Positions 44,989-54,313 of a stretch of 64,000 nt of DNA are shown one piece after another. Positions within the stretch are counted from its first letter, which is position 1; every line of letters begins with the position of its first letter. Position numbers and translations under genes: made by a program. The notes under the pieces were generated by a model. The model ran no database searches, was not told the DNA's origin, and saw only the letters and a program-made list of their open reading frames with translations. The DNA is from G965237725 sp965237725 (GTDB taxonomy: Bacteria > Pseudomonadota > Gammaproteobacteria > Arenicellales > Poriferihabitantaceae), in the NCBI GenBank assembly GCA_965237725.1, contig OZ250151.1, positions 2,790,001 through 2,854,000 on the forward strand, in the 5' to 3' direction.

Positions 44989-46245
44989 ATGACCTCGAAT
45001 ACTAAATTTAGCCTGTTCAATCGCGCCACCATTATAGTAGCCCTCGGTTTTCTCGCCCTGGCCATGTCTTTTTCGGCGCGATCTGCATTGGGTCTGGTAA
45101 TGCCGGTATGGGAATCCGAGCTTAGCTGGACCCGAGGATTTATTTCTAATGTAGCAGCGGTAGCGTTGCTGGTCATGGCCATCGTTGCGCCGTTTTCAGG
45201 CGCCATGCTCGATCGAAAAGGGCTTCGGTTTACCCTGTTATTTGGACTCGTAGCGGTGACAATCAGTTGCACGGTGATCAGCATTACCAGCTCACCCTGG
45301 GTGATGTTGATCGGCTTTGGCATCATCGGCGGCGTCGGCTTTGGTATTGTTGCCACCCATGTGGTTGCCGCTGCGGTTGCACGGGTTTATCCGAAAAATG
45401 TTGGATTTGCATCGGGCATCGCCACATCGGGCTCAACCGCCGGCCAGTTTTTAATCGTGCCCCTAATTGCGGTGTTGTTGACTTCATTTAGCTGGAGATG
45501 GGGCTTTGCCGGTATCGCCATTGGCACGATGTTGTTGATTCCCCTGGTCTGGCTGGTGCCAAAAGAAGAAAGTCATGAATCACAAAATAGGTCATCGGGC
45601 CCTAGTTCAGAAAAACATGGCGCTGGAGGTCAAAACTGGAAATCAGACCTGGGCAAACTTTCAACCAGCCCGGTGTTCCATTTGTTGTTCTGGAGTTATG
45701 TGATTTGTGGATACACAACCAGCGGAGTGATCGAAACTCATTTGCTGCCTTACGCATCATTTTGCGGATTCGCACCCATACCCAGCGCCACCGCTTACGG
45801 ACTATTGTCAGCGGTAAACTTATTAGGAATGATTGGTATCGGCTGGCTCACAGATCGAATGAACCGACCTTTGTTGCTGGGTTTGATATATATAATTCGT
45901 GGGCTGACATTTATACTGCTACTCAACATCGGCACCAGTTACGAAACCTTGCTTCTGTTCGCAGTGATTTTTGGCATTGTCGATTATTCCACGGTGCCGG
46001 TCACTACCAGCCTTGTGGTAAGCCATTTGGGTCTGCGGGTTGTTGGTCTGGTGATGGGATTGCTTACTGCGGGGCATCAGCTTGGTGCTGCGGTGGGCGC
46101 TTCCCTGGCTGGCTACTTGTTTGATAGTACTTCTACCTACGATCTGGTATGGAGCAGCTCCCTGGTCTTGGCGGTAATCGCCGGAATTCTGGCATTTCTA
46201 CTCAAAGAAAAGCCTGGCAGCAGTATTATCGCCGCACCGGCTTAG
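44989..46245 (+). CDS. MFS transporter (OFA/monocarboxylate-like)
   Basis: 418 residues with 12 predicted helices and a cytoplasmic loop after helix 6. Motif-A-like SGAMLDRKGLRF and the GVGFGIVATHVVAAAVARVYPKN-type helix suggest the oxalate/formate or monocarboxylate antiporter group. The last codons, ...IAAPA and stop, lie at the start of a segment that is found again, diverged, at 55615-55727. It begins the long plus-strand accessory stretch. Confidence 0.87.
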   Translation: MTSNTKFSLFNRATIIVALGFLALAMSFSARSALGLVMPVWESELSWTRGFISNVAAVALLVMAIVAPFSGAMLDRKGLRFTLLFGLVAVTISCTVISITSSPWVMLIGFGIIGGVGFGIVATHVVAAAVARVYPKNVGFASGIATSGSTAGQFLIVPLIAVLLTSFSWRWGFAGIAIGTMLLIPLVWLVPKEESHESQNRSSGPSSEKHGAGGQNWKSDLGKLSTSPVFHLLFWSYVICGYTTSGVIETHLLPYASFCGFAPIPSATAYGLLSAVNLLGMIGIGWLTDRMNRPLLLGLIYIIRGLTFILLLNIGTSYETLLLFAVIFGIVDYSTVPVTTSLVVSHLGLRVVGLVMGLLTAGHQLGAAVGASLAGYLFDSTSTYDLVWSSSLVLAVIAGILAFLLKEKPGSSIIAAPA

Positions 46246-46343
46246 GAACTATTATGGAAGGACTGTCTTTATCTGTAGATGTTCAGACTTGATCTGATGT
46301 TGCTTGTTTAAGGTTCGATATCAGCTGACCCTGCGATATACTC
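46229..46343. repeat. MFS 3' end plus downstream spacer, homologous to 55615-55727
   Basis: Starting at TCGCCGCA in the last codons of the MFS gene, about 115 bp align with 55615-55727 at roughly 80% identity by eye (shared blocks TATTATGGAAGGA, ATGTTCAG, CTTGATCTG, TTTAAGGTTCGATAT). In the coding part the differences are synonymous, including TAG versus TAA stop. Confidence 0.7.
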
Positions 46344-46411
46344 TAGGCGGTCATTCAGTGGCCGTTTAAAAATGCTAATACTTCACCATCCTCACTTATC
46401 AGCTAACAAAA

Positions 46412-47380
46412 ATGAAGTTTAATTTGATTGAATCTCCCAGACTATCGCCCCATTCTTTTTTGAATTTTCCAACAGTAAATTCAATTGATGAATTTGATGG
46501 GGATATTGCCATATTGGGTGTGCCTTACGGTATGCCATACGAAACCCATGCTATGGCCAATGACCAAAGCAGAGCGCCTGATGCGATACGTCAATTCACC
46601 AACCAGGCTGATATTTTATATACGAGGAATCACTACGACTGGGATCTCAAGGGACCTTTGCTTGATGACAGGGAGATAAAAGTCATTGACTGCGGAAATG
46701 TAACCACTGATAAGAAAGATCACAAACAACATTATGTGCGAGCGGAACAGGTTGCGAGAAAAATCTTTACCAACAATGCAACACTTATAACCCTGGGAGG
46801 GGATCACGGCATACCCATTCCGGTGATGCGTGCTCTCGAAGTCTTTGATCAAAATGTTACCCTGGTTCATATAGATGCACACCTCGATTGGCGTCATGAA
46901 ATTAATGGGGAAACCGAGGGATATTCGAGTCCCATAAGGCGGGCTTCAGAAATGCCGTGGATCAAAGATATTGTCCAGATAGGCATGCGGGGAATTGGAA
47001 GTGCACGGACGGCGGATGTTAATGACGCGATAGACTATGGTGCGGTAATTATCGATGCATACGAAATGCATGACATTGGAATTCAAGCTGTACTGGATCG
47101 CATCCCTGAAGGTGGTCCCTATTATCTGACAATTGATGCGGATGGTATTGATCCAACAATTATGCCTGCAGTTCTTGCACAAACCCCAGGGGGCATGTCG
47201 TGGATTCAATTGCGAAAACTCATTCACGAATTGGTGAAGAAGGGTAGAGTGCTGGGAATGGACCTGGTTGAAATCGCGCCTCAATATGATGTAGGAAATA
47301 CGACAATGGTTTATGCTGAAAGACTAATATGTAATTTTATTGGTTGTTGCGTAAGGGCTAACTACTACTCTAAAAATTGA
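46412..47380 (+). CDS. Arginase/agmatinase-family ureohydrolase
   Basis: 322 residues. All metal-ligand motifs of the family are present: GGDHG (His132), DAHLD (Asp155, His157, Asp159) and DADGID (Asp242, Asp244), which hold a binuclear manganese centre. The enzyme would hydrolyse a guanidino compound to urea and an amine. SPIRRASE and the DPTIMPAVLAQTPGG loop resemble the agmatinase/guanidinobutyrase group more than arginase. It follows the MFS transporter, which might import its substrate; the exact substrate is not decided. Confidence 0.92.
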   Translation: MKFNLIESPRLSPHSFLNFPTVNSIDEFDGDIAILGVPYGMPYETHAMANDQSRAPDAIRQFTNQADILYTRNHYDWDLKGPLLDDREIKVIDCGNVTTDKKDHKQHYVRAEQVARKIFTNNATLITLGGDHGIPIPVMRALEVFDQNVTLVHIDAHLDWRHEINGETEGYSSPIRRASEMPWIKDIVQIGMRGIGSARTADVNDAIDYGAVIIDAYEMHDIGIQAVLDRIPEGGPYYLTIDADGIDPTIMPAVLAQTPGGMSWIQLRKLIHELVKKGRVLGMDLVEIAPQYDVGNTTMVYAERLICNFIGCCVRANYYSKN

Positions 47381-47606
47381 TTTTCTGTGTCCGTAGTCGG
47401 CACCAAAACGGCCATAACAAATCATACATCAGCTATTCCTCGCCTTTGTTTGCGTACTCATAGCTGACATACGTCGAGTTTCAGGATAATTTCTCTATCT
47501 AACAAAGCAGCCACTCGAGTTGTGTATCGATTATTTCGTTTTGAAGATACTTTGCAGATTGCGATGACCTAGGACTAAATGATTGACTATATATCAGTAT
47601 ATCGGT

Positions 47607-47621
47607 ATATTTCGATATATG
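47607..47621. promoter_or_regulatory. Candidate ArsR-family operator over the regulator start
   Basis: The complement reads CATATATCGAAATAT and covers the regulator start codon. The same 15 bp occur before the OYE gene at 47970. AT-rich inverted/direct repeats in front of an ArsR gene are typical of autoregulation. Confidence 0.6.
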
Positions 47622-47921
47622 AATATAGAAAAAGCTATTACCGCTCTCAACAATCCTACCCGGCGAAACATTATCAGTTGGCTCAAAGATAGATCGAATT
47701 TTCCGCCAGCATTGCCAGAACACGCTGACCTGGAAGGGGTATGTGTTGCTTACATCCAGGAAAAGGCAGGCTTATCGCAATCGACAATTTCAAATTACAT
47801 GGGCTTGTTAAAGGAGGCTGGTTTGGTGGATTCTGAGCGTCACGGTCAATGGACTTTTTATCGTCGAAATGAGAATGCTATTCGAGCATTCCTCTCTGCG
47901 GTAGAGAAAGAGCTGTTGTAG
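47619..47921 (+). CDS. ArsR-family winged-helix regulator
   Basis: 100 residues from the Met at 47619 (an in-frame ATG at 47583 would run through the operator-like repeats and is unlikely). The winged helix is clear: ITALNNPTRRNIISWL, recognition helix STISNYMGLLKEAGL and wing SERHGQWTFYRRNE. One Cys (GVCVAY) lies before the recognition helix, but no metal-site ELCVC motif is seen, so the effector may be organic. It probably represses itself and the OYE gene 88 bp downstream. Confidence 0.88.
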   Translation: MNIEKAITALNNPTRRNIISWLKDRSNFPPALPEHADLEGVCVAYIQEKAGLSQSTISNYMGLLKEAGLVDSERHGQWTFYRRNENAIRAFLSAVEKELL

Positions 47922-47969
47922 TCAGTAAACACTGATCGGGTTATAAATTTTTGCAAATGAATTTAATAC

Positions 47970-47984
47970 CATATATCGAAATAT
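47970..47984. promoter_or_regulatory. Candidate ArsR-family operator before the OYE gene
   Basis: CATATATCGAAATAT, followed by a second overlapping CGAAATATAT, ends 25 bp before the ATG at 48010. It is identical in 15 bp to the complement of the site at the ArsR start. Confidence 0.6.
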
Positions 47985-48009
47985 CGAAATATATCTATGG
48001 GAAACTCAA

Positions 48010-49212
48010 ATGACTGAAAAACCGAAGTCAAATCATGTGCTTGGACAGCCACTAGAACTTCCTTGTGGCGCCATCCTTAAAAATCGACTCACAAAGTCGG
48101 CGATGTCTGATTCACTCGGGGACGGGATGGGGGATCCAACCGAGGCGCAAATTCGGCTCTATGAAAGATGGGCAGAGGGCGGCGTAGCCTTGTCACTCAT
48201 TGGCGAAGTGCAAGGCGATTTTCGCTATCCAGAGAAACCAGGCAATCTCATATTGGGACCAAAGTCCAACCAGAAAGCATTACGGTCATTAGCCAGTAGA
48301 GGTTTGATTCAGGGTGCACATTTATGGCCGCAGCTTGGGCACGCCGGTGCGCTTTCACACTTGCCGATTAGTCAGCCAAAAGGGCCTTCCGCGCTGAATG
48401 TAGAGGGTCTTCAATGTGAAGGGATGTCTGTCGAAGATATCCAGGCACTTCCGGGAACATACGCAAGAGCCGCAATGCTTGCAAAATCATTCGGATTCAG
48501 TGGCGTTCAAATTCACGCTGGCCACGGATTTTTATTCAGCCAGTTCCTTTCGCCGCTATTTAACCATCGGACTGACGAGTATGGCGGTTCAGTGGAAGCG
48601 CGATTCAACATCGTCCATAAAGTGATAGACGAGGTGCGGCACGCCGTTGGCCCGACCTTTCCAATAGGAATTAAAATTAACTCAACGGATAATTTGGAAG
48701 GTGGATTGACTAATGATGATGCTTTGGAGGTTGTACGTATTCTTGACCAAACATCCATTGATCTTATTGATATCAGTGGTGGTACCTATTTCCCCGGGGC
48801 GAAATCAAGCTCTGACAGTGCATCAGATGGCGGGCCTTATTTTATTGATTTTGCACGGCGAGCAAAAGAGTTAACCAATGTACCTATTATGGCAACAGGA
48901 GGATTCGAAAAACGTGAACAGGCCATAGATGCAATAGCAAGCGGTACTGTTGATATGGTGAGTTTGGCACGTGCTATGGTTCTCAACCCACGATTGGCAG
49001 AAACTTGGCTGAGTGACGAAGGCGGTGATCCTGAATTTCCGATCTTTGATTCTCCACCTCGCGGCGGCGTGACGGCTTGGTATACCATGCGGATAACAGC
49101 ATTAGGAGAAGACAGAGAGAATGCGTTTACGCTTGACCCTCAGTCTGCCATGGATGCGTATGAAGAACGTGATACACAACGTTGTATAAAATGGTTGGAG
49201 AAGTATTCATGA
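48010..49212 (+). CDS. Old yellow enzyme-family NADH:flavin oxidoreductase
   Basis: 400 residues, FMN-binding TIM barrel of the OYE/2,4-dienoyl-CoA reductase type without the C-terminal FeS/FAD domain. The VQIHAGHGFLFSQFLSPLFNHR-type segment (His-x-x-His) and the TDEYGG motif that follows are diagnostic, as is TGGFEKREQA for phosphate binding. It would reduce electrophilic double bonds using NAD(P)H. A repressor gene lies just upstream, with shared operator sequences, which fits an inducible detoxification enzyme. Its stop overlaps the next start (ATGA). Confidence 0.9.
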   Translation: MTEKPKSNHVLGQPLELPCGAILKNRLTKSAMSDSLGDGMGDPTEAQIRLYERWAEGGVALSLIGEVQGDFRYPEKPGNLILGPKSNQKALRSLASRGLIQGAHLWPQLGHAGALSHLPISQPKGPSALNVEGLQCEGMSVEDIQALPGTYARAAMLAKSFGFSGVQIHAGHGFLFSQFLSPLFNHRTDEYGGSVEARFNIVHKVIDEVRHAVGPTFPIGIKINSTDNLEGGLTNDDALEVVRILDQTSIDLIDISGGTYFPGAKSSSDSASDGGPYFIDFARRAKELTNVPIMATGGFEKREQAIDAIASGTVDMVSLARAMVLNPRLAETWLSDEGGDPEFPIFDSPPRGGVTAWYTMRITALGEDRENAFTLDPQSAMDAYEERDTQRCIKWLEKYS

Positions 49213-49712
49213 ATTGGCTCGCAGTTTCTGCAATTTCAGAAGCAGTTGGCGTAATCGCAATAGTGATTTCTTTATTGTACCTGGCGTTCCAAATTCGATT
49301 CGCGAGACTTGCAGCCGCCGATACATCTCGAATAGCCAGAGCAATCGGCATACGGGAAATCGACCTTACTATGGTGAACAGTTCTGAGTTACGCGAGAAC
49401 TGGCTTAAGTCTTCCGACTTAATCCCTGTCTATGAAAAATTGGGCTCACAATTAAATCTCAGTGTTGAGGAAGCGTTGCAAGTCGATACGTTATGTCAAT
49501 GTTGGATTAGGCTTCATTGGGGACACTACAAATCTATAACGACACCAGCGGATTTAGAAGATTTAGAAGGCCTTGTTTCTGTGTTTTATTCAACACCACC
49601 TATGTTGCATTGTTGGAGGCAAAGCCCTTATGGAAAAAGTATATTTGATGCTGATTTTGTTCAATTTGTGGACGCTGCAATATCGAAACGAAAAAAATCG
49701 GGGTCAGAGTAA
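49209..49712 (+). CDS. Small membrane-anchored hypothetical protein
   Basis: 167 residues from the ATG at 49209, which overlaps the upstream stop as ATGA and therefore sets the start. One membrane helix near residues 5-27 (VSAISEAVGVIAIVISLLYLAF) is followed by a soluble helical domain with several Trp. This layout (MNW...SEAVGVIAIVISLLYLA then a cytoplasmic part) recurs in an uncharacterised bacterial family. It is translationally coupled to the OYE gene. Confidence 0.75.
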   Translation: MNWLAVSAISEAVGVIAIVISLLYLAFQIRFARLAAADTSRIARAIGIREIDLTMVNSSELRENWLKSSDLIPVYEKLGSQLNLSVEEALQVDTLCQCWIRLHWGHYKSITTPADLEDLEGLVSVFYSTPPMLHCWRQSPYGKSIFDADFVQFVDAAISKRKKSGSE

Positions 49713-49808
49713 AACTAACCAATGTCCGCTAATTGCGGTTATTCAGAGAAATTGGATTTTTGGAATTCTATTTCTATGTAGTAATCTCGGGTACCGACAA
49801 ATTACTCT

Positions 49809-50513
49809 ATGCAAATGAACGACCAAACATTCTCAAACCACACTCCCAAGATTGGGCTTATCGGCGGCCTTGCCTTACGTGCTGGTGTTTTCTATTACGA
49901 GCAAATCCTAAAGAACTACATAGAAAACGACAAATCCCTCAGACTTGTACTCAACCATGCTGAGGTCAATATTGTACTCTCTCATGTGACATCTGGAAAT
50001 ATTAATGAATTAGGTAAATATTTAGGAGGCTTAGCAAATGAACTGTTCGATGCTGGAGCAGAAAACGTGTCCGTTACTGCAGTGGCTCCGCACTTAGCCA
50101 TTAAAGAAATTAAGCAAATAGCAAGGGGTCCAATAGTTAGCGCCTTGGATACTGTAGCTTCGACAGCAAAATCGAAAGGTATACATAGAGTAGCCGTCTT
50201 TGGCAACAAAGCTGTAATGGCAACTGATATATTCGGCGCAGTGCCAGAAAGTATGGTGGTACGATTGAGTCCAGAAGAACAAGAAAAAGTGCACGATATC
50301 TACATGGATATCGCTCTCCATGGAAAGCGAGGGACCATTCCCGAAGTTGAGTATTTTAAAAACTTGGCAGATGACATCATGAACCGACATGCAGTGAATG
50401 CTATCGTATTGGCTGGTACAGATTTGTCTTCCTTCTACGCAGAAAAGCCACCAGAATACCCCTGCCTGGATATGGCACGTCTGCACATCAAACAGATATT
50501 GACACATCACTGA
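49809..50513 (+). CDS. Aspartate/glutamate racemase-family protein lacking catalytic Cys
   Basis: 234 residues, with the two-lobed Asp/Glu racemase fold indicated by the N-terminal KIGLIGGLA and a VNAIVLAGTDLSSF strand near residue 200. In active racemases the first lobe has a CNTAH motif and the second a GCTE motif; here they read AVAPH (91-95) and AGTD (202-205), so both catalytic cysteines are gone. It may be a related lyase/isomerase type or a non-catalytic member. No partner gene. Confidence 0.75.
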   Translation: MQMNDQTFSNHTPKIGLIGGLALRAGVFYYEQILKNYIENDKSLRLVLNHAEVNIVLSHVTSGNINELGKYLGGLANELFDAGAENVSVTAVAPHLAIKEIKQIARGPIVSALDTVASTAKSKGIHRVAVFGNKAVMATDIFGAVPESMVVRLSPEEQEKVHDIYMDIALHGKRGTIPEVEYFKNLADDIMNRHAVNAIVLAGTDLSSFYAEKPPEYPCLDMARLHIKQILTHH

Positions 50514-51224
50514 CATCTGCTTCAAAGAGTAGGCGTTGGCTTCAAGCGGTATCGGGAGCGCTATTCGCGAGGGGTACACCCGCCTCGATCCTTTAGCGCT
50601 AATGATGGCCACAGGCGTATTCATGGCAACGTCACAAAACTGCTGATCGTTAACCTAATGTATTAGATATTCGATTGTTTCAAACGGGCAATAAGCGGTC
50701 ACTTGAAATGATGAATTTAAAAGAATAATTGGAGAAATAGTAGAAATTGATAACTGATTGATTTATACAATCATCAAACTTTTAACAAATTAGCGATGTC
50801 GTTGTATCTATTTGATTAATATGTATTAATAGTACGAGTAAACGCCTCATAATGGTGCGTTTGATGTAGTAAAAATCTCTGTTCAAATTCAATGTTGTAC
50901 GACGTTATATTTTTGGCTCAAGACACCTGTACAACCCAATTATAGATATAGACAATTGGTGAATGAGTAGGGGATTTCCTGTCCACTTCTTGCAATGATA
51001 AATGTGGTATCGATTTGCATCATTGTCGCTCAATTCAGACGTCGAGTTAGAATACAACTTTTGGCTGTTATCTGCTCACAGCTGACGTTTGCCATTGATA
51101 CACTATTCTATATACTTTACCCTTTCTGACTGAGCGCGGGACTTGAACACGCTTGAAGTCACAACCCTAGCGAGGCCGAATATCGTGTTTTGCACCCTCT
51201 TTTTGCGACACTAGAATAGCTACA
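50514..51224. other. Long intergenic region without recognised gene
   Basis: 711 bp. I find no convincing coding frame or RNA gene. A CAATAAGCGGTCA motif at 50689 matches motifs near 53462 and 54308. The composition changes from AT-rich to balanced toward the right end, next to the GC-rich MFS gene. Confidence 0.5.
50689..50702. repeat. Spacer motif CAATAAGCRGTCA, copy 1
   Basis: One of three near-identical motifs in spacers within 3.6 kb (others at 53462 and 54308). Nature unknown. Confidence 0.45.
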
Positions 51225-52448
51225 ATGGCATCACTGCGTTCGTTACCTCTTGGCATGTTCGCCGTCCTCTGGTTGATTGGCTGGACATTACGCGTTCCGA
51301 TCTTGGCAGCACCGCCGCTGGCCACACGAATGGCCGACACGTTTGGTCTCGGCGAGGCAGGCATTGGCGCTCTTACAATGCTTCCAATCGTTGCAGTGGC
51401 CTTCGGCGCATTGCCGGCGGCATGGCTAATTGCCAGATTCGGGTTGCGCACTGCGATCGTAGGCGGCATAGCCATCATGGCGTTTGCGTCGATCGCCCGT
51501 GGCTACGTACCTTCCACCGCATTGCTTTTCACAGTATCTATTTTGATGGGGTTGGGGGTAGCCGTGTTCCAAACCGCGCTGCCTGCGGCCGTACGTGCCT
51601 GGACTCCGTCCCATGTTGCTATCGGCAGCGCCATCTATCTGAATGGGATGATGGTAGGAGAGTTCTCAGGCGCTGGACTCACTTTACCGCTTGTATTGCC
51701 GATGGCTGCTGGAGACTGGCGTATTGCACTGGTGATCTGGGCCGTGCCCATTCTGCTTATTGCGCTTTTTGCATTGTTGGTCCGACCGGCGAAGGGCAGA
51801 CAGCCGGATATGGATGCAGCCCATAGTCGGCCGGGAATCTGGGCTAGTCTGCCTCGCTGGAACGATGGGCAGGTCTGGCAGTTCGGATTGCTGCTTGCCT
51901 GCTCGATCGTCGTTTTTTATGCGATTAACGCCTATGCCGGGGCAGTTCTGCGCAGCCGAGGCGAGGAGCAAGCGTTGGCAGGATTACTGTTTGCGTTTAA
52001 CCTGACACCACTCCTGGCCTCATTTGTAGTGCTAAGCGCGCCACAATGGATTGGTCAACGCAACCCCCTAGGTGCTTCCGCTCTCGTTGCTGCGCTCGGC
52101 CTTGCGGGATTTATATTTCTTGAAGGTTGGGCATCGTGGGCAGCAGCAGTTATTGCAGGCCTCACCTCCACGATAGAACTTATCCTTCTAGTTTCATTAC
52201 CAGCAACAATTGCCAAAGGACTTGGGGTTACTCGCTTGAGCGCTGGTACGACGCTAATAGGCTATGCGATTGCATTCGTGCTTCCGCTGATGGGTGGCTG
52301 GATCGCAGAGGGAACCGGTCGAACTGACCTAGCGTTGATACCAGCACTGGTGTTCACGATTATGATGCTTCCATTCTTGGGGCGAAAGCGGCGTTACGTC
52401 TGCTCATCGCTAGCGGTAACACCCTCTCCAAAGAATTCCACTGATTGA
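51225..52448 (+). CDS. MFS transporter (CynX/NarK-like), GC-rich
   Basis: 407 residues, 12 predicted helices. PPLATRMADTFGLGEAGIGALTMLP and LPAAWLIARFGLRTA fit the CynX/cyanate-type MFS group. Codon and base composition are visibly GC-richer than both neighbours, which suggests separate acquisition. It has no operon partner. The region upstream lacks an evident strong promoter. Confidence 0.87.
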   Translation: MASLRSLPLGMFAVLWLIGWTLRVPILAAPPLATRMADTFGLGEAGIGALTMLPIVAVAFGALPAAWLIARFGLRTAIVGGIAIMAFASIARGYVPSTALLFTVSILMGLGVAVFQTALPAAVRAWTPSHVAIGSAIYLNGMMVGEFSGAGLTLPLVLPMAAGDWRIALVIWAVPILLIALFALLVRPAKGRQPDMDAAHSRPGIWASLPRWNDGQVWQFGLLLACSIVVFYAINAYAGAVLRSRGEEQALAGLLFAFNLTPLLASFVVLSAPQWIGQRNPLGASALVAALGLAGFIFLEGWASWAAAVIAGLTSTIELILLVSLPATIAKGLGVTRLSAGTTLIGYAIAFVLPLMGGWIAEGTGRTDLALIPALVFTIMMLPFLGRKRRYVCSSLAVTPSPKNSTD

Positions 52449-52526
52449 TAAAGACAATAATCCGAAACAAAACATAAGTCAGTTTTGTTTTCTAGCTTAA
52501 CCTTTGCCTAAGCAAGAAATATCAGT

Positions 52527-53414
52527 ATGGCTACCAACAAAACAAATCCATTCACTGGTTTGATAATTGTCATTCTGGCGGCAATCTTTATCAGTCTTTC
52601 AAATGTATTAGCACCCATAATCTATGATAACGGTGGCAATCCATTAACCTATCTAACATTGCGATTCTTAGGTTTTGTGATCCTTTGCCAATTGTGGTTC
52701 TCAAGCAGAGGTGGATCAACTTCTTTACCACTTCGAATAAGATTGAGCGCTTATGGCGGTGGTATTGCCTATGCGCTTGGGGCAGGTTCGCTACTTGGCT
52801 CTTTTGCCTATATACCCGTTAGTTTGGCGGTCTTGATTTTCTTTACTTTTCCAATTCTTACTGGCTTGATCACTAGTCTATTAGACCGAAAATGGCCACC
52901 AGCCACTGAGACCATTTGTGTGACTATTGCGTTTATAGGTTTGACGTTAGCGCTACAGGTATCAGTTGGCAGCCTCAATCCAATTGGTATGGGTTTGGCA
53001 TTTCTAGGAGCCGTTGGTGTTTCGGTATCTTATGTGTGGAATGGGCGAGCTTTGCACAATATTGACACGACACTCAGTACATTTCATATGTCTGTAGGCG
53101 GATTAGCAATTGCGGTGCTCGTAACACTTTCATTCAACGCGATTTCATTTCCAAGTGAAACCTCCGTAGGATGGATCGCACTAGGGGGAGCGATACTTTG
53201 TTTTGCAGCGGCCTTTTTTGCGATGTTCTACTCTGTTCGACTAATCGGACCCGTTCGTACAGCAATGATGATGAATTTAGAACCAATCATCACTATCAGC
53301 CTATCCTTCTTAATTTTGAGTGAAAGTCTTATGCTAAAACAGTTGGTGGGTGCTGCATTGGTCATTGCTTCTGTTGTCGCATATCAGAGCTATGGGAATA
53401 GGAAAGACAGCTAA
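52527..53414 (+). CDS. EamA/DMT-family transporter
   Basis: 295 residues, ten predicted helices in two EamA repeats (GSLLGSFAYIPVSLAVLIFFTFPIL in the first half; RTAMMMNLEPIITISLSFLILSE in the second). The GC content returns to the regional level directly after the preceding MFS gene. One of five DMT-type exporters in the window. Substrate unknown. Confidence 0.87.
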   Translation: MATNKTNPFTGLIIVILAAIFISLSNVLAPIIYDNGGNPLTYLTLRFLGFVILCQLWFSSRGGSTSLPLRIRLSAYGGGIAYALGAGSLLGSFAYIPVSLAVLIFFTFPILTGLITSLLDRKWPPATETICVTIAFIGLTLALQVSVGSLNPIGMGLAFLGAVGVSVSYVWNGRALHNIDTTLSTFHMSVGGLAIAVLVTLSFNAISFPSETSVGWIALGGAILCFAAAFFAMFYSVRLIGPVRTAMMMNLEPIITISLSFLILSESLMLKQLVGAALVIASVVAYQSYGNRKDS

Positions 53415-53461
53415 TTCGGATCAGTCATTGTCCGCTTTGCGGGAAGTTGTAGAGATCACAC

Positions 53462-53475
53462 CAATAAGCAGTCAT
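53462..53475. repeat. Spacer motif CAATAAGCRGTCA, copy 2
   Basis: CAATAAGCAGTCAT, 47 bp after the EamA stop. An imperfect inverted partner, CATTGTCCGCTTT, lies about 25 bp before it. Identical over 14 bp to copy 3 at the end of the Hint gene. Confidence 0.5.
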
Positions 53476-53647
53476 ATTTACCTATAAACTTGCTTTCCCA
53501 GCTCAGTTGTCTGCTCTATACTCATTAATTGTCATTCCCTTCTTTTCGGGCGTTAGCTTTTGAACGATAACATTCACATAGGTAGAACTGGGAAATCCCC
53601 GATTAACGTACGAATTTTCAAAACCATCAAAGTTGAGCGGTATCAAG

Positions 53648-54313
53648 ATGAGTGATTTCCTTGACGACTATGCGGTAAAAGGTTTACCACCGAAAAGTGA
53701 TCCTCAATCACAATTTGAATCAGATGGTATGGGGCACTACGTAAACCAGAGAATTTCTGAGCGTAAAGCTAGGGTAAAAATGAAATATAGAGGCGGTGGA
53801 TGTTTTTCAGGGTGCACAAAAATAGCGACTCCATTTGGAAATCGAAAGATAGCTCAAATGAGAAATTCTGATGTCGTCTATTCGATTAACCCTAGAAACG
53901 GTAAAGTAGAAGCCCAACAGATTTTGTCCATTAAGGTTTATAAAAATCGCGAAACCTGGTCATTGCTTTTTGAAGACGGCATCAATGTTGAAACCACATC
54001 GTCTCATTCTTTTTTAGTGAAAAATAACTGGGTGAAATCTTCTCACTTGGCACCGGGCGTAGTCGTTACTTTCATTGACGAACTAGGGGCCATAGGAAAT
54101 AAAAAAGTTTTAAGGTCTAGAAAAACGAACCACCGAAGTACAGTTTATAACCTGATAGTAAATAAAAATTTTAATTTTATAGCGAATGGCGCCATAGTTC
54201 ATAGTTTTACATACTTTCGCGCACTCAAAACTAATGGGTGGAAAACCTGTGAAAACGTGAGGGCACAATACACAATTATTGAAAAGTTCCTCCATGTACA
54301 CTCCGCGCAATAA
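53648..54313 (+). CDS. Stand-alone Hint (intein/hedgehog-like) domain protein
   Basis: 221 residues from the ATG at 53648. After ~50 polar residues a Hint domain (about 52-192 of the protein) begins at GGG-Cys-FSGCTKIATPFG; the splice-block TxxH is seen in ETTSSHSF, and the domain closes with YNLIVNKNFNF-ANGAIVHS. The N-terminal Cys and block-G His needed for N-S acyl shift are kept, but the terminal Asn is Ser, so splicing would be impaired while thioester formation or N-terminal cleavage is possible. About 40 residues follow. No host protein domain is recognised. Its stop codon lies within spacer motif copy 3. Confidence 0.8.
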   Translation: MSDFLDDYAVKGLPPKSDPQSQFESDGMGHYVNQRISERKARVKMKYRGGGCFSGCTKIATPFGNRKIAQMRNSDVVYSINPRNGKVEAQQILSIKVYKNRETWSLLFEDGINVETTSSHSFLVKNNWVKSSHLAPGVVVTFIDELGAIGNKKVLRSRKTNHRSTVYNLIVNKNFNFIANGAIVHSFTYFRALKTNGWKTCENVRAQYTIIEKFLHVHSAQ

